Source: Devosia sp. A16
GTDB taxonomy: Bacteria > Pseudomonadota > Alphaproteobacteria > Rhizobiales > Devosiaceae
Direction of reading: 5' to 3'
DNA: 64,000 nucleotides
Assembly (NCBI RefSeq): GCF_001402915.1
Contig: NZ_CP012945.1
Span: 2,209,501 to 2,273,500 of the forward strand
Position 1 is the stretch's first letter. Each line of letters starts with the position of its first letter. Positions 46,313 to 56,522 of this stretch are shown in pieces. Both the position numbers and the translations under genes were made by a program. The notes beneath the pieces were generated by a model. The model did no database searches. It was given only the letters and a program-made list of their open reading frames with translations, and was not told where the DNA came from.

Positions 46313-47026
46313 ATGCGGCCTTCCGGACGCCAGCCAGACCAGATGCGGGCCGTGACGCTCGAACGCAACGTCGCTCCCAAGGCCGAGGGCAGCTGCCTCG
46401 TCAGCTTCGGCTCGACCAAGGTGTTCGTCACCGCCTCGGTCGAAACCACGCTTCCCTCCTGGCGGCGCAGCTCCGGCATGGGCTGGGTCACAGCCGAATA
46501 CGGCATGCTGCCGCGCGCCACCGGTTCGCGCACGAAGCGCGAGGCGGCGCAGGGCAAGCAATCCGGCCGTACCCAGGAGATCCAGCGGCTGATCGGCCGG
46601 TCGCTGCGCGCCGTGGTCGATATGCAGGCCCTGGGCGAGAACCAGATCACGCTCGATTGCGACGTGCTCGAAGCCGATGGTGGCACCCGCACCGCCTCGA
46701 TCACCGGCGCCTATGTGGCGCTCGCCGATGCGATCAGGTGGCTCGAAGCCCGCGGCCTCACCAAGGGCCCGGTGCTGCGCGATTCGGTCGCGGCGATTTC
46801 CTGCGGCATCTACCGCGGCACCCCGGTGCTCGATCTCGACTATCTCGAGGATGTCGAGGCCCACACCGACGCCAATTTCGTCATGACCGGCTCGGGCAGG
46901 TTCGTCGAGATCCAGGGCACTGCCGAACAGGTGCCGTTCAGTCGCGACGAGCTCGACAACCTGATGCGGCTGGCCGAGCAGGGCATCGGCGAGCTCACCA
47001 CCATGCAGAAGGCGGCGCTTTCCTGA
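46313..47026 (+). CDS. rph: Ribonuclease PH
   Basis: Phosphate-dependent 3'-5' exoribonuclease that trims tRNA ends. [18 protein letters not shown] at the N terminus, [29 protein letters not shown] and [18 protein letters not shown] are diagnostic. 237 residues. Its stop overlaps the rdgB start (TGATG). Divergent from hrcA. Confidence 0.98.
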   Translation: MRPSGRQPDQMRAVTLERNVAPKAEGSCLVSFGSTKVFVTASVETTLPSWRRSSGMGWVTAEYGMLPRATGSRTKREAAQGKQSGRTQEIQRLIGRSLRAVVDMQALGENQITLDCDVLEADGGTRTASITGAYVALADAIRWLEARGLTKGPVLRDSVAAISCGIYRGTPVLDLDYLEDVEAHTDANFVMTGSGRFVEIQGTAEQVPFSRDELDNLMRLAEQGIGELTTMQKAALS

Positions 47027-47694
47027 TGGCAGACAAGCTCACATTGCGGCGCGGCGACCGGCTGGTGCTGGCGACCCACAATGCGGGCAAGCTCGCCGAG
47101 TTCAAGGAACTCCTGGCGCCGTTCGGGCTCGACCTGGTGTCGGCCGGGGAACTGGGCCTGCCGGAACCGGTCGAGACCGGCACCACCTTCATCGAGAATG
47201 CCCGCATCAAGGCGCATGCCGCCGCGGCCGCCGCCAACAACATCGCGTTGGCCGACGATTCCGGCCTGTCGGTCGACGCCATCGGCGGCAAGCCGGGCGT
47301 CTACACTGCCGATTGGGCCGGTTCTTCGGCCCATGGCGGGCGCGACTACATGGTCGGCATGCGCCGCGTCGAGGATGCACTGCAGGGGGTCGGCGCCAGC
47401 ACCCCGGGCGAACGGCGCGGCAGCTTCAACGCCACGCTCTGCCTCGCCCACCCCGATGGGCGCGAGGTGATCTACGAGGGCAAGGCCGAGGGCACGCTGG
47501 TCTGGCCGCCGCGCGGCGACAAGGGCTTCGGTTTCGACCCGGTGTTCATGCCCGATGGCTACGACATCACCTTCGGCGAGATGCCGTCCGAAGCCAAGCA
47601 CTCCTGGGCCCCGGGCAAGGTCGGCCTCAGCCACCGTGCCCGCGCCTTCGCCAAATTCGTCGACGATGCACTGGGAGGCGGCGTTGAGCACTGA
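47026..47694 (+). CDS. rdgB: XTP/dITP pyrophosphatase RdgB
   Basis: Removes deaminated purine nucleotides (ITP, XTP, dITP). LVLATHNAGKLAEF near the N terminus, FIENARIKA, ADDSGLSVDAIGGKPGVY and GFGFDPVFMP are the family motifs. 222 residues from ATG 47026. Coupled to rph before and hemW after. Confidence 0.98.
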   Translation: MADKLTLRRGDRLVLATHNAGKLAEFKELLAPFGLDLVSAGELGLPEPVETGTTFIENARIKAHAAAAAANNIALADDSGLSVDAIGGKPGVYTADWAGSSAHGGRDYMVGMRRVEDALQGVGASTPGERRGSFNATLCLAHPDGREVIYEGKAEGTLVWPPRGDKGFGFDPVFMPDGYDITFGEMPSEAKHSWAPGKVGLSHRARAFAKFVDDALGGGVEH

Positions 47695-48874
47695 GACGTT
47701 CGGCCACAACTCCGTCGACCCCCGCTCCAACGGCCTGTTCGGCGTCTATGTCCACTGGCCGTTCTGCGCCGCCAAGTGCCCGTATTGCGATTTCAACTCG
47801 CATGTGCACCGCGGTGAGTTCGACGAACAGACCTATGTTCAGTCCTACGCCGCCGAGCTGGCGTATTTCGCCAGGCAGGCGCCGGGCCGCACCGTGCAGT
47901 CGATCTTCTTCGGCGGCGGTACCCCCTCGCTGATGGATCCGCGTTCGGTCGAAGCCATCATCGATGCCATCGCTCGGCATTGGGTGATCGATCCTCGCGC
48001 CGAGATCACCCTCGAAGCCAACCCGACCTCGGTCGAAGCCGATCGCTTCCGCGGCTACCGCGCCGCCGGCGTCAACCGCGTGTCGCTCGGCGTACAGTCG
48101 CTGCGCGAAGGCCCGCTCGCCGAGCTCGGCCGCCGGCACACCGTCGATGAGGCCGTTGCCGCGGTGCGGCTGGCGCAGTCGATCTTCCCGCGCTCGAGCT
48201 TCGACCTGATCTATTCCCGGCCGCGCCAGACGCTCGACGAATGGCAGGACGAACTGACCGAGGCGCTGTGGCTGGCCGAAGCCGGGCACGTCTCCCTCTA
48301 CCAGCTCACCATCGAGATGGGGACGCGCTATTACGACCTGTTCCGCGCCGGCAAGCTGAAGATGCCGGATGAGGAACTGAGCGCCGATTTCTATGAGATG
48401 ACGCAGGAGCTGACCCAGCAGGCAGGTCTGCCGGCCTACGAGATCTCCAACCACGCCCGTCCCGGTCAGGAAAGCCGGCACAACCTGATCTACTGGCGCT
48501 ATGGCGAATATGTCGGCGTCGGTCCCGGCGCCCACGGGCGGCTGCTGATCAACAACCAGCGTCACGCCACCGCGACCGAAAAAATGCCGTTCGACTGGCA
48601 GAAGCGCGTGCAATCGCGCGGTCACGGCATGGTCACCGACGATATCCTCACCTGGGAGGAAGAGGGCGACGAGCTGCTGGTAATGGGCCTGCGCCTGCGC
48701 GAGGGCATCGACCCGCGCCGCTTCCACAAGATCTCCGGCCGCGCCATCTCCGAGCGCCAGATCAACGAGCTGCGTTCGATCGGCTTCGTCGAGACCCTGC
48801 CCAACGGCTTCATCCGCGTCACCGACAAGGGCTGGCCGGTGCTCGATGCGGTGGTCGCGGACCTGGCGGCCTAA
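47684..48874 (+). CDS. hemW: Radical SAM haem chaperone HemW
   Basis: Haem-inserting member of the radical SAM family, related to HemN. The cluster motif CAAKCPYC (residues 28-35) follows GVYVHWPF, and FFGGGTPSLM and GVQSLREGPL are typical. It has the HemW-type CPYCDF and no extra features of coproporphyrinogen dehydrogenase. Start is TTG at 47684, with GGGAGG six bases upstream, overlapping rdgB by 11 bases. 396 residues. Confidence 0.94.
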   Translation: MSTETFGHNSVDPRSNGLFGVYVHWPFCAAKCPYCDFNSHVHRGEFDEQTYVQSYAAELAYFARQAPGRTVQSIFFGGGTPSLMDPRSVEAIIDAIARHWVIDPRAEITLEANPTSVEADRFRGYRAAGVNRVSLGVQSLREGPLAELGRRHTVDEAVAAVRLAQSIFPRSSFDLIYSRPRQTLDEWQDELTEALWLAEAGHVSLYQLTIEMGTRYYDLFRAGKLKMPDEELSADFYEMTQELTQQAGLPAYEISNHARPGQESRHNLIYWRYGEYVGVGPGAHGRLLINNQRHATATEKMPFDWQKRVQSRGHGMVTDDILTWEEEGDELLVMGLRLREGIDPRRFHKISGRAISERQINELRSIGFVETLPNGFIRVTDKGWPVLDAVVADLAA

Positions 48875-48981
48875 TCGGATTTCACTCCGACCGCCCCGCG
48901 GGAGCCTCCGCCGCGTCACCAAACACCGGTGAGGCGGGACGTTTGGGGCAGCCACCCGCAGAAAGGTAGGTCTCGCCTAGT

Positions 48982-49959
48982 CTAAGCCCTGAGCCGTGTC
49001 ACGGTCGGCGCCGGCTGCTCGGCATGGAACAGCGTGCTCACCGATTCGCCGCTGTTGATCCTTCGCATCGCTTCGGCTAGCGCCGGGGCGATCGACAGCA
49101 CCGTCAGCTTCGGATGGCGGTGCGCAGCGACGATCGGCAGGGTGTCGGTGCAGACGATCTCCAGGACGTCCGGTTCGGCCGCCAGCCGCCCGATGGCGTT
49201 GTTGGCGAAGATGCCGTGCGTGCAGGCGATGCGGACCGAGCGGGCGCCGTGCTGCCGCAAATGCCGCAGCAGCTCGACCATCGAGCCGCCGCTCGCGATC
49301 TCGTCGTCGAGCACGATCACGTCGCGCCCCTCGACATCACCGATGATCGCGGTGATCCGCACCTCGCTGTCGCTGATCCGCTCCTTGGCGCCCGCAGCCA
49401 CCGGCACGCCGAGGCGCTTCGCAAAGGCTGCGGCATTCTTGGCGTTGCCGAGGTCCGGGGACACGACAACCGCATTGGCCGTGTCGTAGCGCCCGAAATA
49501 CTCGGCCAGTTCGCCGAGCGCATGCAGGTGATCGACCGGTACGCTGAAAAAGCCGTGCACCTGCGGCGAGTGCAACGTCATCGTCAGCACCCGGTTGGCG
49601 CCGGCGGTCTGCAGCAGGTCGGCGACCATGCGGCCGCCGATCGAGATGCGCGGCGCGTCCTTCTTGTCGGAGCGGGCATAGGCATAGTGCGGGATCACGG
49701 CGATGATGCGGGCGGCCGAAGCGCCGCGCGCCGCATCCAGCATCAGCAGCAGTTCGACCAGGTGGTCCTGCACAGGCGCACTCAGCGTCTGGATCAGGAA
49801 CACGTCCTGTTCGCGGCAATTGGCCTGCAGTTGTACTTCGATGCAGTCGTTGGAGAACCGCTTCACCCGTGTCGGCAGCAGCGGTACGCCGAGCTCGGCA
49901 CAGATCTGCGCAGAAAGTTCGGGATGAGAGCTACCACCGAAAATGGCAATCTGGCTCAT
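48982..49959 (-). CDS. Ribose-phosphate pyrophosphokinase-like protein
   Basis: PRPP synthase family, 325 residues. FGGSSHPELSAQI at the N terminus, ARSDKKDAPRISIGGRMVADLL and VVVSPDLGNAKNAAAFAKRLG match Prs. The PRPP-binding loop reads VLDDEIASGGSM where most bacterial Prs have DD.(I/V)D.(G/A)GT, so this may be a paralogue with altered kinetics rather than the main Prs. It is divergent from adenine and guanine deaminase genes, pointing to purine salvage. Confidence 0.85.
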   Translation of the reverse strand: MSQIAIFGGSSHPELSAQICAELGVPLLPTRVKRFSNDCIEVQLQANCREQDVFLIQTLSAPVQDHLVELLLMLDAARGASAARIIAVIPHYAYARSDKKDAPRISIGGRMVADLLQTAGANRVLTMTLHSPQVHGFFSVPVDHLHALGELAEYFGRYDTANAVVVSPDLGNAKNAAAFAKRLGVPVAAGAKERISDSEVRITAIIGDVEGRDVIVLDDEIASGGSMVELLRHLRQHGARSVRIACTHGIFANNAIGRLAAEPDVLEIVCTDTLPIVAAHRHPKLTVLSIAPALAEAMRRINSGESVSTLFHAEQPAPTVTRLRA

Positions 49960-50142
49960 CGCGACTTGTCCTCGCTGGTGCGGATCGAGGTCGGCAGCTT
50001 AGGGCAAAAGGCACCGCCGCGGGCAAGGCATCAGGCCACTCGAAGACGGACATTCGCCTGCCGTACGTCCCTCATTGCAACGCATTGCCTTCGGCCTCGT
50101 AAACCGCTTTACTAACGCGGTTGCGCCACCCGGAATCCGCTT

Positions 50143-52002
50143 ATGCACCTGCCCGACGACCTGATCCTCAACCCCGAGGACGAAGTTTCCATTCGCCAGC
50201 ATCTGACCCTGGTGGCGCTGGCTAAGCGCCCGGCGGATCTGGTGATCGAGGTCGGACGGTTACTGTCGGTGCATTCCCGGCACTGGCTCGAGGATCAGGA
50301 AATCGTCGTCGCCGGCCGGCGCATCGCCTTTGTCGGCCCGCGCGGCAGCTATCGCGGCGAGGTGAAGGCGCGGGTGAGCTACCCGGGGCTCAGCGCCGTG
50401 CCGGGTTTCGGCGAAGTGCACAAGCACATCGAATCGACCCACATCACCCCCGAATTCGAGGCGGCTCTGGTGCTGCCGCGCGGCAATACCTGGACCTGCG
50501 AGGCCAGCCACGAGTTTGCCAACGTCAATGGGCCCAAGAACCAGGAGTTCTGGCAGAAATCCCGTCTCGCCGGTTCGCCGCTCAAGATCTTCATCCAGCC
50601 CGGCTCGGCCGTGCCGCCCAGCGCCTGGGAAGAGTCGGGCGGCTACTATGGCTACGAAGAGCAGCGCGAGTTCCTTGCCCACGACATGGGAACGGTCAGT
50701 CTCGACGAGGTGATGGACTGGCCTTCGGTATGGAACCCCGAGAACCCGGGCTATATCCGGATGTGGGGGATGATCGGCGCCACCATGGAAATGCGCGGCG
50801 TTGTCGAGGGGCACGGCTCGGGCCTGATCGACCCGCACGACCTCTCGGCCTTTGCCGCTGCCGGCATTTCCTCCGACCATGAAGTCTGGGCGCTGGAGGA
50901 GGCGTGGGAGCGGTTGAGCCACGGCATTTTCACCGAGCTCAGGCCGTTCTCCTATGATGTCATACTTCCCGGTCTGATCGAGCGGCTCACCGACTGGTCG
51001 AACATCGCCTTCACCACCGACGACCGCTCGGCCTCCGAGACGCTGGAGAAGGGAGCCGCCGACTACAATGTGCGGCACGCCATCGAATATGGCCTCGCCC
51101 CCGAGATCGCCATCCAGTGCGCCACCATCAACCCGGCGCGGCATATGCGCATCGACCAGTGGGTGGGCTCGATTTCGCCAGGACGCTATGCCGACATAGT
51201 ATTGCTCGACGACGTCCAGACGCTGTCGATCCGGCACGTTTACGCTGACGGCCAACTGGTCTCCGAAGGCAAACGGTTCCTCGGCCCGCTGGCCGCCATC
51301 GACTGGCCGGATTGGGCGCGCAAGACCATGAATATCGGCCGGGTCCTCGGCGCCGATGATTTCGCCATCAAGGCCGAGCCGGGACGTCACACCATGCAGG
51401 CGGCGGTGCTCAGGCCGTTCCACTGGAACGAGGATTTTCTCGTCGAAACGCTGCCGGTGACCGACGGCCTGGTGCAGCGCGACGCCGAGCGGCTGATCAC
51501 CAAATGGGCGCTGGTCGACCGCTATCGCGGCGATGGCGCGGTGGCGAAAATGTTCTGGACCGGCTGCGGTCCTGCCGATCCGGAGACTGCACTCGCCTCA
51601 TCGGTGGCCCATGACAGCCACAATGTCTGGTGCATCGGCTCGTCCGACGCCGCCATGGCCAGGGCGGTGAACCGGCTGCAGGAGATCGACGGCGGTTGGG
51701 TGCTGGTGCATCGTGGCGAGGTGGTCGCCGAGATGCGTTTCGAGATCGGCGGGCTGATGACGGCGCGCTCGGCGGAAGCGTTCGATCAGGACATGCAGGC
51801 TTTCTACCGTGCCGCGGAGCGGGTCGACTGGATGTACAAGCCCTCGGCGCTGAACCTGTGGAAGCCCGGTTTCCCGGAATTCCTGAAGTTCGCGACGCTC
51901 ACCTGCTCGCCCTGGCGCTGGGTGCTGGTGGCGCCGAGCGAGCTGGCGCCGGAGGGCTTCGTCAACGTGCAGACCGGCGAACAGCACAAGGTGGTCTGGT
52001 GA
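50143..52002 (+). CDS. Adenine deaminase (Ade family)
   Basis: Converts adenine to hypoxanthine. Metal-dependent hydrolase fold with VPGFGEVHKHIESTHITPEF (family usually has H-H/K-H-IES), NPARHMRIDQWVGSISPGRYADIVLLDD, and the C-terminal adenine deaminase domain with SSVAHDSHNVWCIGSSD. 619 residues, slightly longer than E. coli AdeD. The guanine deaminase gene overlaps its end by four bases. Confidence 0.92.
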   Translation: MHLPDDLILNPEDEVSIRQHLTLVALAKRPADLVIEVGRLLSVHSRHWLEDQEIVVAGRRIAFVGPRGSYRGEVKARVSYPGLSAVPGFGEVHKHIESTHITPEFEAALVLPRGNTWTCEASHEFANVNGPKNQEFWQKSRLAGSPLKIFIQPGSAVPPSAWEESGGYYGYEEQREFLAHDMGTVSLDEVMDWPSVWNPENPGYIRMWGMIGATMEMRGVVEGHGSGLIDPHDLSAFAAAGISSDHEVWALEEAWERLSHGIFTELRPFSYDVILPGLIERLTDWSNIAFTTDDRSASETLEKGAADYNVRHAIEYGLAPEIAIQCATINPARHMRIDQWVGSISPGRYADIVLLDDVQTLSIRHVYADGQLVSEGKRFLGPLAAIDWPDWARKTMNIGRVLGADDFAIKAEPGRHTMQAAVLRPFHWNEDFLVETLPVTDGLVQRDAERLITKWALVDRYRGDGAVAKMFWTGCGPADPETALASSVAHDSHNVWCIGSSDAAMARAVNRLQEIDGGWVLVHRGEVVAEMRFEIGGLMTARSAEAFDQDMQAFYRAAERVDWMYKPSALNLWKPGFPEFLKFATLTCSPWRWVLVAPSELAPEGFVNVQTGEQHKVVW

Positions 52003-53351
52003 CGGGCCTGCGGGGGCGAAGCATCCGTGGCACCTTTATCCACGCGCCGGTGCGCGGTGCAGTCGAGGTGCTGCGCGATGCGGTGATCTCGGTCGATGGA
52101 GATGGAACCATCACCGCCATAGCGCCTGCTGCCGATGGCGTGCCCGAGGGAACGCTCGAACTGCCGGCCGGACAACTGGTGCTGCCCGGCTTCGTCGATC
52201 TTCACATCCATGCGCCGCAATACCCCCAGCTCGGCATGGCGCTCGACGCGCCGCTGGAGGTCTGGCTCGGCAAGTACACCTTCCCGCTCGAGGCGCAATA
52301 CGCCGACCTCGACTTTGCCCGCGAGCGCTACGAAACCCTGGTCCGGGACCTCCTCGCCTCGGGCACTACCACCGCCCTCTACTTCGCTACCGTGCACCGC
52401 GAGGCCACCGAACTGCTGGCCGAAATCTGCCTCAGGCACGGCCAACGGGCGCTGGTGGGGAAGGTGGTGATGGACGACCCGGCAAGTTGCCCGGACTATT
52501 ATCGCGACGCCTCGGCCGCCCTGGCGGTGGCCGAGACCCGTGAGGTCATCGACCACATCCGCGCGCTGCCCGACAATGACCGGGTGCTGCCGGTGATCAC
52601 CCCGCGCTTTATCCCGTCCTGCACCGATGCGGCGCTCAGCGGCCTCGGCGCACTGGCGGCGGAGTGCGGTTGCCACGTCCAGACCCATTGCTCGGAAAGC
52701 GACTGGGCCCATGGCCACGCGCTTGCCCGCTATGGCAAGACCGATACCGCCGCGCTCGACGGCTTCGGGCTGCTCGGCCGCAAGACCGTGCTGGCCCATT
52801 CGGTGTTCCTGACCGACGACGACATGGCCACGGTGCGCGCCGCCGAGGCCGGCGTCGCGCATTGCGCGCTCTCCAACATGTATTTCGGCAATGCGGTGTT
52901 CCCGCTGCGGCGGGCGCTGGAACAGGGCCTCCATGTCGGGCTCGGCACCGACATTTCCGGCGGCCGCTCCGGCTCGATGCTGGAAGCCTGCCGCGCCACC
53001 GCGCAGGCCTCGCGCCTGCTCGAAGACGGGGTCGACGCGACGGATTCACGTGAAACGCGGGGCGTCCCCAACTCGCGCATCGACCTGCTCACCGCCTTCC
53101 ACCTCGCCACGGCCGGCGGCGGCGTAACGCTCGACCTGCCCGTCGGTCTGTTCCGCCCCGGCTACCATTTCGATGCGTTGCTGCTGGATCCCCTGGCAGA
53201 GGCGGGGGCCATCCGGCTGTTCGGGGCGGAGCCTGCCGACCGCATCGAGCAGATCCTCTACACTGCCAGCCGACCCAATATCGGCGCGACCTTTGTCGGC
53301 GGCGACCTGGTCAGCGGAGCCGTTCCGCAGTCCGGCCGCAACAGCCACTGA
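51999..53351 (+). CDS. guaD: Guanine deaminase
   Basis: Converts guanine to xanthine. Amidohydrolase with zinc ligands in VDLHIHAPQYPQLG, THCSESDWAH, LAHSVFLTD and GTDISGGRSGSML; HAPQYPQ is characteristic of GuaD. GTG start at 51999 overlaps the adenine deaminase stop (GTGA). 450 residues. It carries a parS-like site at 53042-53057 encoding DSRET. Confidence 0.95.
   Translation: MTGLRGRSIRGTFIHAPVRGAVEVLRDAVISVDGDGTITAIAPAADGVPEGTLELPAGQLVLPGFVDLHIHAPQYPQLGMALDAPLEVWLGKYTFPLEAQYADLDFARERYETLVRDLLASGTTTALYFATVHREATELLAEICLRHGQRALVGKVVMDDPASCPDYYRDASAALAVAETREVIDHIRALPDNDRVLPVITPRFIPSCTDAALSGLGALAAECGCHVQTHCSESDWAHGHALARYGKTDTAALDGFGLLGRKTVLAHSVFLTDDDMATVRAAEAGVAHCALSNMYFGNAVFPLRRALEQGLHVGLGTDISGGRSGSMLEACRATAQASRLLEDGVDATDSRETRGVPNSRIDLLTAFHLATAGGGVTLDLPVGLFRPGYHFDALLLDPLAEAGAIRLFGAEPADRIEQILYTASRPNIGATFVGGDLVSGAVPQSGRNSH
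53042..53057. other. parS-like site 10 (13 of 16), inside guaD
   Basis: GGATTCACGTGAAACG, encoding DSRET. Confidence 0.6.
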
Positions 53352-53369
53352 CCCTCAGAACGAGACACC

Positions 53370-53939
53370 ATGCCCAAATCCGTCTACCTCGCCGGCCCGG
53401 AAGTCTTTCTCCCCAACGCCCGCGAAATCCTCGACCGGAAGATCGCCCTGACCCGCGAGGCGGGCCTCGTGCCGGTGTCGCCGGGCGACCTCGAATTTCC
53501 GCCGACCAACAGCAAGTGGGAACTGGGCCTCGCGATCAGCGCCATCGACGAGAAGCTGATGCACTCGGCCGACACCATCATTGCCAATCTGACGCCGTTC
53601 CGCGGCATCGCGGCCGACACCGGCACCTGCTTCGAGCTCGGCTTCATGTGTGCCCAGGGCAAACCGGCCTTCGCCTACACCAACGTCAAGGCCGACCACG
53701 GCGTCCGCACCCGCGCGCATTTCAACGGCGAGTGGTACGCCGATGCCGAAGGCAAGCCGCGCGGTCCCGATCACATCCTGATCGAGGATCTCGGTTTCAT
53801 CGATAACCTGATGCTGCATGGCGGCGTGGTGAACCGCGGCGGCGCCGTGGTGGTGGGCGATGCACCGGTCGGGCAGGAACTGACGGACATGACCGCGTTC
53901 AAGCGCGTGCTGGCGCTGGCGGTGGAGATGCTGGGGTAG
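53370..53939 (+). CDS. Nucleoside 2-deoxyribosyltransferase
   Basis: Transfers deoxyribose between bases. SVYLAGPEVFLPNA at the N terminus, the aspartate pair in ADTIIANLTPFRG and the nucleophilic Glu in DTGTCFELGFM are family marks. 189 residues. 18 bases after guaD, so part of the purine-salvage unit. Confidence 0.93.
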   Translation: MPKSVYLAGPEVFLPNAREILDRKIALTREAGLVPVSPGDLEFPPTNSKWELGLAISAIDEKLMHSADTIIANLTPFRGIAADTGTCFELGFMCAQGKPAFAYTNVKADHGVRTRAHFNGEWYADAEGKPRGPDHILIEDLGFIDNLMLHGGVVNRGGAVVVGDAPVGQELTDMTAFKRVLALAVEMLG

Positions 53940-53960
53940 GGCAGAGTGCGCTACTGAAGC

Positions 53961-54086
53961 AGACGGCCCCCTCCCATCCTCCCCCATGAAGGGGGAGGTG
54001 CCCCGCCAGCGTGCTTGGCACGATCGAAGACAGAGCCTCGACTCTTCACCTCCCCCATAGTGGGGGAGGCCGGGAGGGGGCCGTCT
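53961..54086. repeat. Type D palindromic intergenic repeat, copy 2
   Basis: Same ends as the copy at 31897. Its middle (about 53998-54050) is the reverse complement of the middle of copy 3 (about 56560-56613). Between the convergent nucleoside transferase and fabB genes. Confidence 0.88.
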
Positions 54087-54099
54087 CTATCAGTCGGAA

Positions 54100-55323
54100 T
54101 CAGGCGTCCGGATGCTGGAACACCAGCGTCGCATTCGTCCCGCCAAACCCGAAGCTGTTCGAGAGCGCGATGCCGATATCGACGTTGTCGCGGCGCTGCC
54201 GGAGGATCGGCATGTCCGAGAACACCGGGTCGAGTTCCTCGATATTGGCGCTTTCGCACAGGAACCTGTTCCGCATCATCAGGATGCAGTAGATCGATTC
54301 CTGCACGCCCGTGGCGCCGAGCGAATGACCGGTGAGCGATTTGGTGGCCGAGATCGGCGGGCAGTCGTCGCCATTGCCGAACACCGTGCGGATCGCTTCC
54401 ATTTCCTTGAGATCACCGACCGGGGTCGAGGTGGCGTGCGGGTTGATGTAGTCGACCTTGCCCTTCACCGTCGACAGCGCCTGCTGCATGCAGCGGATGG
54501 CGCCTTCGCCCGAGGGGGCGACCATGTCGTAGCCATCCGAAGTCGCGCCATAGCCGACCAGTTCGGCGTAGATCGTCGCGCCGCGCGCCTTGGCGTGCTC
54601 GTATTCCTCGAGCACCAGCACGCCGGCGCCGCCGGCGATGACGAAGCCGTCGCGCTTCAGGTCATAGGCGCGCGAGGCTTTTTCCGGCGTGGCGTTGAAG
54701 TCGGTGGACATGGCGCCCATCGCGTCGAACAGGTTGGAAAGCGACCAGTCGAGATCCTCGTGGCCGCCGGCAAACACGATATCCTGCTTGCCCCACTGGA
54801 TCTGTTCGTAGCCGGCGCCGATGCAGTGCTTGCTCGTCGCGCAGGCCGAGCTGATCGTGTAGTTCACGCCCTTGATGCCGAAAGGCGTGGCGAGCGTCGC
54901 CGAGGCCGTCGAACTCATTGCCTTGGGCACAGCCAGCGGCCCGATGCGCTTGGGGCCCTTCTCGCGGGTGATGTCGGCCGCTTCCACCACGGTGCGGGTG
55001 GAGGGGCCGCCCGAGCCCATGATGATGCCGGTGCGCGGGTTCTGGATATCCTTTTCCTCGAGCCCGGCAGTGGCGATCGCTTCCTGCATGGCGATGTAAT
55101 TCCACGCGGCGCCCTTGCCCATGAAGCGGGTGGTCCGGCGATCCAGCACCTCGAACGGGTCGAGCTTGGGCGCCCCATGCACCTGGCAGCGGAAATTGAG
55201 GTCGGCATATTCCTGGGCGAAGACGATGCCCGGCTTCGCCTCCCGGAGGCTCACGACCACTTCATCGAGATTGTTTCCGATAGAGGAGACGATCCCCATG
55301 CCGGTGACGACAACGCGCCTCAT
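54100..55323 (-). CDS. fabB: 3-oxoacyl-ACP synthase I, FabB
   Basis: Condensing enzyme that elongates unsaturated fatty acids. [15 protein letters not shown] at the N terminus, the catalytic Cys in [12 protein letters not shown], His in [11 protein letters not shown] and His in [11 protein letters not shown]. 407 residues. It follows fabA on the minus strand. In many Rhizobiales fabI comes next; here the downstream neighbour is a repeat and the convergent salvage cluster. Confidence 0.97.
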   Translation of the reverse strand: MRRVVVTGMGIVSSIGNNLDEVVVSLREAKPGIVFAQEYADLNFRCQVHGAPKLDPFEVLDRRTTRFMGKGAAWNYIAMQEAIATAGLEEKDIQNPRTGIIMGSGGPSTRTVVEAADITREKGPKRIGPLAVPKAMSSTASATLATPFGIKGVNYTISSACATSKHCIGAGYEQIQWGKQDIVFAGGHEDLDWSLSNLFDAMGAMSTDFNATPEKASRAYDLKRDGFVIAGGAGVLVLEEYEHAKARGATIYAELVGYGATSDGYDMVAPSGEGAIRCMQQALSTVKGKVDYINPHATSTPVGDLKEMEAIRTVFGNGDDCPPISATKSLTGHSLGATGVQESIYCILMMRNRFLCESANIEELDPVFSDMPILRQRRDNVDIGIALSNSFGFGGTNATLVFQHPDA

Positions 55324-55369
55324 ACTGCCTCCTCTATGGCCGCCGATCAGCTCCGGCGGCGGGCGTAAC

Positions 55370-55873
55370 TCAAGTGAACAGGCCGACGCGCAGGCCGGAC
55401 ATCTCGTAGATGATCTGGCCGTCGGCCTTCACCCAGCCGTCGGCGATGCCGAGCACCAGCTTGGACTTCATCACCCGCTTCAAGTCGATGCCATACTCGA
55501 CGAGTTTGACGTCATTGGTGATCTGGCCGGAAAATTTCACTTCGCCGCAGCCCAGCGCTCGTCCCTTGCCGGGCGAACCGTCCCAGCACAGGTAGAACCC
55601 CAGCATCTGCCACACGGCGTCGACGCCCAGGCACCCGGGCATCACCGGGTCGCCGATGAAGTGGCACTGGAAGAACCACAGGCTCGGATCGACGTCGAGT
55701 TCGGCCCGCACCAGGCCCTTGCCATGTGCCCCGCCTTCCCGGCTGATCTCGGTGATGCGGTTGAACATCAACATCGGCGGGGCGGGGAGCTGGGCATAGC
55801 CGGGGCCGAAAAGCTCGCCCTTGCCGCTCAGGATCAGGTCGTCATAGCCGTATGAGTTCTTGCGCTCCGTCAT
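55370..55873 (-). CDS. fabA: 3-hydroxydecanoyl-ACP dehydratase/isomerase FabA
   Basis: Makes and isomerises the 10-carbon enoyl intermediate needed for unsaturated fatty acids. [27 protein letters not shown] carries the active-site His and Asp; [15 protein letters not shown] follows. 167 residues. With fabB it forms the anaerobic unsaturated fatty acid pair; divergent from irr. Confidence 0.98.
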   Translation of the reverse strand: MTERKNSYGYDDLILSGKGELFGPGYAQLPAPPMLMFNRITEISREGGAHGKGLVRAELDVDPSLWFFQCHFIGDPVMPGCLGVDAVWQMLGFYLCWDGSPGKGRALGCGEVKFSGQITNDVKLVEYGIDLKRVMKSKLVLGIADGWVKADGQIIYEMSGLRVGLFT

Positions 55874-56055
55874 GAGCCGGGGCTTTCTCCGATCGGTCAG
55901 TTGAAATCGTTACTAGAGAGCGGGGGGCGGAGGGTCAAGCTGCGCCAAGGGCGACCGAGCGTCGCGACTCACTGCCGCGACCGACCGCCGCTTGTCTAGA
56001 GCGGAGGCGAAAGTTATAAGCGGCAAGCCGATACGCCGTATTGCCAAAGGATCAG

Positions 56056-56502
56056 ATGACCGACCGCAGCCCTACCGCCAGGACCGTGCCGTCTCGCCGA
56101 CCGTGCCTGACGGCCGTGCTGCGTATGGCGGGCTTGCGGCCGACGCGGCAACGCGTGGCGTTGGCCGAACTGCTGTTCGGCGGCGCGCATCGCCATGTCA
56201 GCGCCGAGCAGCTGCATGCCGAAGCCGCCTCGGCGCGGGTCAATGTGTCGCTGGCCACCATCTACAACAGCCTGCACCAGTTCCGCGAAGCCGGGCTGCT
56301 GCGCGAGGTGGCGGTGGATGCGTCGCGCTCGTACTTCGACACCGACACCTCCGACCATCATCACTTCTACCTCGAGGACGAGCAGCGGGTGATCGATATC
56401 CCCGCCTCCTCGATCGTCATCCAGAACCTGCCCGAGCCGCCCCGCGGCATGGACATCACGCATGTCGACGTGGTGGTCCGGGTGCGCAAGGTTCGGGGCT
56501 AG
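56056..56502 (+). CDS. irr: Iron response regulator Irr (Fur family)
   Basis: Haem- and iron-linked regulator special to Rhizobiales and relatives. Fur winged helix (about 20-85: GLRPTRQRVALAELLFG, SLATIYNSLHQFREAGL) and the histidine motif DHHHFYLEDE. ATG at 56056 is preferred over a TTG at 56041 because AAAGGA lies five to ten bases upstream of it. 148 residues. The irr/fabA divergence is conserved in the order. Confidence 0.95.
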   Translation: MTDRSPTARTVPSRRPCLTAVLRMAGLRPTRQRVALAELLFGGAHRHVSAEQLHAEAASARVNVSLATIYNSLHQFREAGLLREVAVDASRSYFDTDTSDHHHFYLEDEQRVIDIPASSIVIQNLPEPPRGMDITHVDVVVRVRKVRG

Positions 56503-56522
56503 GACGCTATTCTGACTGATAA

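Noticed and set aside
50000-50142. Possible purine riboswitch before the adenine deaminase gene
   Set aside because: I could not find the conserved purine-aptamer core or a clear three-way junction by eye.
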